Shown one piece after another: positions 30,120 to 34,082 of a stretch of DNA of 34,082 nucleotides. The position numbers were made by a program, and so were the translations under genes. Numbering within the stretch: the stretch's first letter is position 1; the number at the start of each line of letters is the position of its first letter. This stretch comes from Plantactinospora endophytica (lineage in GTDB: Bacteria; Actinomycetota; Actinomycetes; Mycobacteriales; Micromonosporaceae): the NCBI RefSeq assembly GCF_016862915.1, contig NZ_BONW01000026.1, forward strand, positions 1-34,082, given 5' to 3'. The notes below the pieces were generated by a model that was given only the letters and a program-made list of their open reading frames with translations, had not been told where the DNA came from and did not search any database.

Positions 30120-32419
30120 ACGGCGTCCCGACGATCGCCGACACCCTGCTCCGGATGGCCGCTCGCAGGTGGCCCGCCGAGTTGCGGATGCTGCCCGAGT
30201 GGCGGGCCGAGCTGGCGGCGATCCGCGCCGATCCGGCCGCCGGCCCGCTGACCAGGGCCGTCCGGCAACTGCGGTTCGCGCTCAGCCTCGCCGGCTCGCC
30301 ACCGGCCGAGGACGGGTACGGCGTACCGCGCGGTTGGCGGGAGGTGCTGCCCGACGCCGGCCGGGCCCTGCAACCGCTGGTGGTACTGCTCGGCGCGGCG
30401 CTGTTCTGCGAGTTGCTGGTCGGCGTCCTCGACCTGCTGGGCGCGACGGTGCTGTCCCTGACCGGGGGCGAACCGGACCGTCTCGGCCCTACCGCCGGCA
30501 TCGACTGGCCCGGCAACATCGCCTCGGTCGCCGGGCTCGTCGTCGCGGTCGTGCTCGCCGGCCGGCTCGGCGGTTGGCTGGGCCGGCGGCTGCCCCTCGA
30601 CCGGACGCACCGTACCCGGCTCGGGGTGGCCGGCTCGGCGGTGCTGGCTCCGCCGGTGATGGCCGCCGGCACGGTGGCCCTGTACGCCACCATCTACGCC
30701 GCCCCGGAACCGCAGCCGGGCGTCACCGTGCTCGCCTCCGAGCCGGTACCCGCACTGCTGCTCTGGGCCGCCCTGCTCGCACCGCTGGCCGGCTGGACCG
30801 CCCGGCTCGGGGCCCGTGGACAGCGCCGGGCGGCGGCACTGCTCGCCGTCGCGGGCGGGCTGCTCGCGCTCGAACTGGTCGCCGTGCTCGCCGGCCGGCA
30901 CGCGGCGGTGGCGGAGAACCTGGACTTCGGCACCGCCCCGTGGTGGTTTCCGCTCAGTCTGCTGGACCCGCACGGCAGCGGGGTCCAGTTCGGCCGCGTC
31001 GAGCAGGGCTACGTGGCCTCGGAGATGGTCGTCATGATCGTCGCCAACACGCTGCGCCCGCTGCTCGCTGCCACCGCCTTCGCGCTCTGCTACGGCACGG
31101 CGGCGGCGCGGGGACCGAGGTCGGCCGGGGCCGGGGTGCCGCGTCGGGTCGAATCCGTCGTCGGGGACGGGCTCCGGGCGGTGCCGCTCGGCCGCCTTCC
31201 GGGCTTCGGCGTGACGGTCGCGGCGACCGGACTGGGCCTGTGGGCGTACGCGGCGACGATCCTCACCCCGGACCTGGTCGAGGTGGCGGCGGTCGACGAG
31301 GTGCAGAGCTGGGAGCTGCACCTGTGGGCCCAGGAGCTGCGGCAGGCCGGGATCGTGCTCGCCGTACTCGGGCTGCTGCTGGTGGCCGCCGTACGCGGTG
31401 CGGTGCTGCTGCCCGGACTGTGCACCGCCGCACTGCTGCTCGCCGCCGACTCGGTACTCGACGCCGCCGACCTCGCCCGGCCGAGCCTGCTGCCCGGAGT
31501 CTTCGGCGCCGGTGTGGCGGTGCTGGCGCTCGGCTGGTGGCTCGGCGGCGCCCTCACCCGCCGCACCGGCCAGCACGACCGGACCGAACAACACGACCGG
31601 ACGGAACAGCACGACCGGACGGGACAGCACGACCGCACCGGACCGGACGGCCCGACGGCACGGGCGGAGATTCCGGAGTACGTCGTACGGCGCCGGCTCG
31701 TCTGGGTGTCGGGAGTGGCCGCTTTCTGCGCCCCGGCGCTGCTGTTCCGGGCGAGTTGGCCGGGCGAGCTGACCCCGGTCGGGTACCCGATCGGCACCGC
31801 ACTCACCGCCACCGCCTTCGCCCTGCTGGCCGGGGTGACCGCGCTCGCCGTACGCGACGCGCGGCTGCCGGTCGCGGTCGCCGTACCACTGGTCGGGCTA
31901 CCGGCGCTGCTGATGGCCGTCCTCGGTGGACTCAGCGGTGGTGCCGCCGGCGAGGTCGCCTTCGGCTCCGCGCTCGGTCCGGTACTGCTGGCCGTAGTGC
32001 TCGCCACCGTCACCGTGCGACGCCGGCCCGGGGCCGCCTGGCGGTGGGCCATGGTCGGCGTCGGCGCAGTGCTGCTCGCCCTGCCGTCGGCGTACGCCCA
32101 ACTCGCCCTGGGCCCGCTGCTCGGCGAGCCGTTGCTGCGCGCCGCCGACTACGGCCGCCCGGTGGACGGCCTGCCCTACCTGCCCGGTACGGTCCTGCTC
32201 GCCGCCGTGCTGGCGGTGGTGTTCGCCACTCGGGTGGTGCCGGGCGGGCCGACCCGAACGATTCCTGAACCCGCCCCGAACCCGCCCGGCGACGATGGGC
32301 GGGTTCGCACGACCACGGACCCTGGGAGGGTGGATGCGCGGGTGGATTCCTGGCCGGCCGGTGCTGTTGGGCGCGGTGCTGGGCCTGGCGCTGCTGTCGG
32401 GGGTGACGGCCTGCGGTGA
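30116..32419 (+). CDS. Large polytopic membrane protein, PadR partner
   Basis: 767 residues from a GTG at 30116 (coupled to PadR). A soluble N-terminal segment (RWPAELRMLPEWRAELAAI) precedes many hydrophobic helices. Two halves are linked by a hydrophilic loop with four 6-residue QHDRT(E/G) repeats (about 486-509). No catalytic motif is recognised. It may be a permease-like or sensing protein paired with the regulator. The C-terminal 50 residues are Pro/Gly/Arg-rich, overlap the next gene by 86 bp and run through a terminator-like hairpin. An out-of-frame TGA at 32266-32268 suggests that the native end may be about there, after a possible frameshift or sequencing error. Confidence 0.72.
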   Translation: MNGVPTIADTLLRMAARRWPAELRMLPEWRAELAAIRADPAAGPLTRAVRQLRFALSLAGSPPAEDGYGVPRGWREVLPDAGRALQPLVVLLGAALFCELLVGVLDLLGATVLSLTGGEPDRLGPTAGIDWPGNIASVAGLVVAVVLAGRLGGWLGRRLPLDRTHRTRLGVAGSAVLAPPVMAAGTVALYATIYAAPEPQPGVTVLASEPVPALLLWAALLAPLAGWTARLGARGQRRAAALLAVAGGLLALELVAVLAGRHAAVAENLDFGTAPWWFPLSLLDPHGSGVQFGRVEQGYVASEMVVMIVANTLRPLLAATAFALCYGTAAARGPRSAGAGVPRRVESVVGDGLRAVPLGRLPGFGVTVAATGLGLWAYAATILTPDLVEVAAVDEVQSWELHLWAQELRQAGIVLAVLGLLLVAAVRGAVLLPGLCTAALLLAADSVLDAADLARPSLLPGVFGAGVAVLALGWWLGGALTRRTGQHDRTEQHDRTEQHDRTGQHDRTGPDGPTARAEIPEYVVRRRLVWVSGVAAFCAPALLFRASWPGELTPVGYPIGTALTATAFALLAGVTALAVRDARLPVAVAVPLVGLPALLMAVLGGLSGGAAGEVAFGSALGPVLLAVVLATVTVRRRPGAAWRWAMVGVGAVLLALPSAYAQLALGPLLGEPLLRAADYGRPVDGLPYLPGTVLLAAVLAVVFATRVVPGGPTRTIPEPAPNPPGDDGRVRTTTDPGRVDARVDSWPAGAVGRGAGPGAAVGGDGLR
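31571..31642. repeat. 18-nt in-frame tandem repeat (4 units)
   Basis: Four units of CAGCACGACCGGACGGAA-like sequence encode QHDRT(E/G). They lie within the membrane protein's central hydrophilic loop. Confidence 0.92.
32277..32307. terminator. Terminator-like hairpin before the lipoprotein gene
   Basis: The perfect 11-bp arms CGAACCCGCCC (32277-32287) and GGGCGGGTTCG (32297-32307) have a 9-nt loop, the same geometry as the hairpin at 1-31. It lies inside the apparent 3' end of the membrane-protein frame. Confidence 0.6.
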
Positions 32420-32879
32420 CGGCGACGATCCGGCGCCGACGGTCGGGTCCGGCGGTACGGACGGCGGCGGTACCGACGGTGGCGCCGCGCCGACCGGCGG
32501 CCCGGGGACCGGCGCCCCGGCCGGTGGCGTCGGCACCGTCACGGTGACCGCCGACGGCAAGAGGTACGAGTTCGCCACCGACGACTGCTCCACCGTCGAG
32601 GTACCGGCGAAGATCTTCTCGCTCAGCACCGCCGAGGCCGACATCGAACTCTCCCTGCCGCACGACCCGGGGCCGTTCGACCAGGACACCGACGGGGTGA
32701 CGGTGCCGTTGACGCTGGGTGGCGCCGACGAGACGTACCAGACGGTGGCGTTCACCGGTCAGCGCACCGAGGACGGCGCGAGCACCTCGGGCAGCCTGAG
32801 CGGTACGGCGCGCCGGGCCACCACCGGCCAGCAGGTCGAGTTCAGCGTGGACTTCGCCTGCCCGCTCGTGCGAGGCTGA
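32334..32879 (+). CDS. Putative lipoprotein
   Basis: 181 residues. A signal peptide of lipoprotein type ends with LLSGVTAC, giving a lipobox with Cys27. A Gly/Thr/Ala/Asp-rich spacer (repeated GGTDGG) is followed by a beta-rich domain (about 65-181) with two Cys (CST and ACP near the end), possibly disulfide-bonded. Family unknown. The ATG at 32334 has a GGGAGGG Shine-Dalgarno; the start lies inside the apparent end of the preceding membrane-protein frame. Confidence 0.82.
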   Translation: MRGWIPGRPVLLGAVLGLALLSGVTACGDGDDPAPTVGSGGTDGGGTDGGAAPTGGPGTGAPAGGVGTVTVTADGKRYEFATDDCSTVEVPAKIFSLSTAEADIELSLPHDPGPFDQDTDGVTVPLTLGGADETYQTVAFTGQRTEDGASTSGSLSGTARRATTGQQVEFSVDFACPLVRG

Positions 32880-32880
32880 C

Positions 32881-32900
32881 CGGACCGGACCGGACCGGAC
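32881..32900. repeat. CGGAC tandem pentanucleotide x4 after the lipoprotein gene
   Basis: Four perfect CGGAC copies begin immediately after the lipoprotein stop TGA (32877-32879). Confidence 0.85.
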
Positions 32901-32925
32901 GCGGCGCGACCGACCGCGCGCCGCG
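32900..32925. terminator. Lipoprotein gene terminator hairpin
   Basis: Perfect 9-bp arms CGCGGCGCG/CGCGCCGCG (32900-32908, 32917-32925) with an 8-nt loop follow the lipoprotein gene. Confidence 0.6.
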
Positions 32926-33109
32926 AGTCCCCTTCCGACAATCCCCGAGGTTTCTTCCGGTACGGGTGGCGTCCCTTCTCGGTATGAGTGGGGCGTTTCA
33001 CCCGGCCCAGCCGCAAGCTTCGGTCAAGAAATTGTGATCAACGGCACTGTCCCGCCGCCCTGGCCGCACAATCAGAGGACGTTCGGCCTAAGTGGACGGG
33101 GGAACGGCC

Positions 33110-34082
33110 ATGACTCTTGATGCGACCGATGTGACCTGGGGAATCAGCGCGTCGACCTTCCTGTCGGGTTATCTCCTCCTGGCGGTGGCGGTCGTCGGTT
33201 ACGCCGCCGTACGCCGCCGTCAGCTCCTCGCCGGGCCGGAGGCCGTACGCACCTCGCAGTTGAGCGCCGTCGAGATCGCGTACCTGAACGGCGGCGAGCG
33301 GTTGGCCATCTGCACGGCCCTGGCCGCGCTGCGCAGTGCCGGGGCGGTCGGGATCGGACCCGCTCCGGACCGGTTCCTGGTCGTCGAGGGGGAACGGCCG
33401 GTCGGGGCCGGCGCGCTGGAGACGGCGATCTACCGGTTCGCCGGACAGCGCCGGACACCCCGGGAGCTGCGGTTCGACTACGGCGTATCCACGGAACTGA
33501 CCCGGCTGCGCGGTGACCTGGAGCGGGCCGGGCTGCTGCCGGACGCGCAGACCCGGCGGACGCTGCGCCGCTGGACCTGGCTGCTGGTCGGACTGATGCT
33601 GCTCGGCGTCGTCCGGCTGCTCGCCGAGGTCTCGGCCGGCAGCGGCGGGCTGCCGCTGGTCATCGTCCTGTCCGGGCTGCTCGTGGCCACCCTGCTGGTG
33701 GGGCGCCGGCCGCCCCGCCGGACCCTGGCCGGCAGTTGGGCGTTGACGAGCCTGCGCACCGAACACGCCCATCTGGCCCCGTCCCAGCAGCCGGCCTGGA
33801 ACACCTACGGGCCGGGCGGCGCCTCGCTGTCGGTCGCGCTCTTCGGTCCGGCGGCGCTCTGGGCGGCGGACCCGGAATTCGCGGCCGAGGCCGGAATCCA
33901 CCAGCGGCTCGGGGTCGCCTCGGCCGGCGGTTCGGGCGGAATCGCGGGTGGTGGCGCCGGCATCGGCTTCGCGTGCAGCGTGGGCGGGTACGGCTCGGAC
34001 GGAGGAGGCGGCCACGACGGCGGGGGTGGGGGCGGAAGCGGTTGCGGGGGTGGCGGCGGTTGCGGCGGGGGCGGGGGCAGTT
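33110..34082 (+). CDS. TIGR04222-type Gly/Cys-rich membrane protein (3' end cut by the window)
   Basis: At least 324 residues; the frame is open to the window edge. Helices are at about 16-36 and 155-195, the latter a paired segment. Between them is a soluble part with the family-like phrases LSAVEIAYLNGGERLAICTALAALRSAGAV, starting near residue 50, and ELRFDYGV. The C-terminal region becomes almost pure Gly with spaced Cys (GSGCGGGGGCGGGGG), as in TIGR04222 proteins whose ends are Cys/Gly-rich. The function is unknown. The ATG at 33110 follows GGGGGAA at good spacing. Confidence 0.78.
   Translation, partial: MTLDATDVTWGISASTFLSGYLLLAVAVVGYAAVRRRQLLAGPEAVRTSQLSAVEIAYLNGGERLAICTALAALRSAGAVGIGPAPDRFLVVEGERPVGAGALETAIYRFAGQRRTPRELRFDYGVSTELTRLRGDLERAGLLPDAQTRRTLRRWTWLLVGLMLLGVVRLLAEVSAGSGGLPLVIVLSGLLVATLLVGRRPPRRTLAGSWALTSLRTEHAHLAPSQQPAWNTYGPGGASLSVALFGPAALWAADPEFAAEAGIHQRLGVASAGGSGGIAGGGAGIGFACSVGGYGSDGGGGHDGGGGGGSGCGGGGGCGGGGGS

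Noticed and set aside
32759-33016. Minus-strand small basic frame after the lipoprotein gene
   Set aside because: It covers the terminator and repeats, has no Shine-Dalgarno, and its KKPRG-type sequence reflects an imperfect direct repeat in the DNA.

Overview
This is chromosomal DNA from a high-GC actinomycete. Third codon positions are almost all G/C. The AfsR/SARP and LAL-type regulators, CBM2-bearing secreted enzymes, leaderless promoters and GTG/TTG starts fit a filamentous member of the Micromonosporaceae or a relative. The genus cannot be fixed from the sequence alone. I see no rRNA, tRNA, CRISPR array, prophage or insertion sequence, and the gene content looks like an ordinary chromosomal arm.

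Layout. 1-3254: terminator hairpin of an upstream unit, then an AfsR-like regulator (SARP + NB-ARC + TPR). 3558-4799 (-): secreted CBM2 protein with a Cip1-like C-terminal domain. 5108-6099: YnfA-type and DUF2269-like membrane proteins (+), with a probable 61-codon gene on the opposite strand between them. 6128-7929: operon of a PfkB-like kinase and SurE. 7979-9511: STAS antagonist (-), a tiny Asp-rich lipoprotein and a one-helix stress-type protein. 9674-14923 (-): GH74 xyloglucanase with CBM2, and a large GT-C-like membrane protein. 15309-20656: triple-BON protein (+), LAL regulator (-) and, divergent from it, a short SRPBCC-like gene coupled to a zinc alcohol dehydrogenase (+). 20791-25343: secreted S1 protease (-), MerR/beta-clamp fusion (+), VOC protein (-), L,D-transpeptidase (+), GNAT acetyltransferase (-). 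25507-28113 (-): G5/Excalibur-type protein, DUF998-like membrane protein, CGNR zinc-finger regulator. 28207-32879 (+): metallophosphoesterase, LysE exporter, PadR regulator with a partner membrane protein, lipoprotein. 33110-end (+): TIGR04222-type Gly/Cys-rich membrane protein, cut by the window edge.

The most unusual gene is 21794-23047. A MerR helix-turn-helix replaces domain I of a DNA polymerase III beta sliding clamp, while clamp domains II and III and their recognisable peptide-cleft motifs remain. Its own promoter has a 19-bp spacer filled by a perfect 9-1-9 palindrome, is duplicated in tandem as two 21-bp units, and appears to give a leaderless mRNA. This looks like an autoregulated MerR switch wired to a clamp-like protein-binding module.

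Two further themes run through the window. Short minisatellite-like tandem arrays sit repeatedly at gene 3' ends, often with the stop codon inside a repeat unit, and similar in-frame arrays fill surface loops and linkers of several proteins. Clear dyads occur in divergent promoters, the best being a perfect 9-bp inverted repeat between the CGNR regulator and the phosphoesterase.
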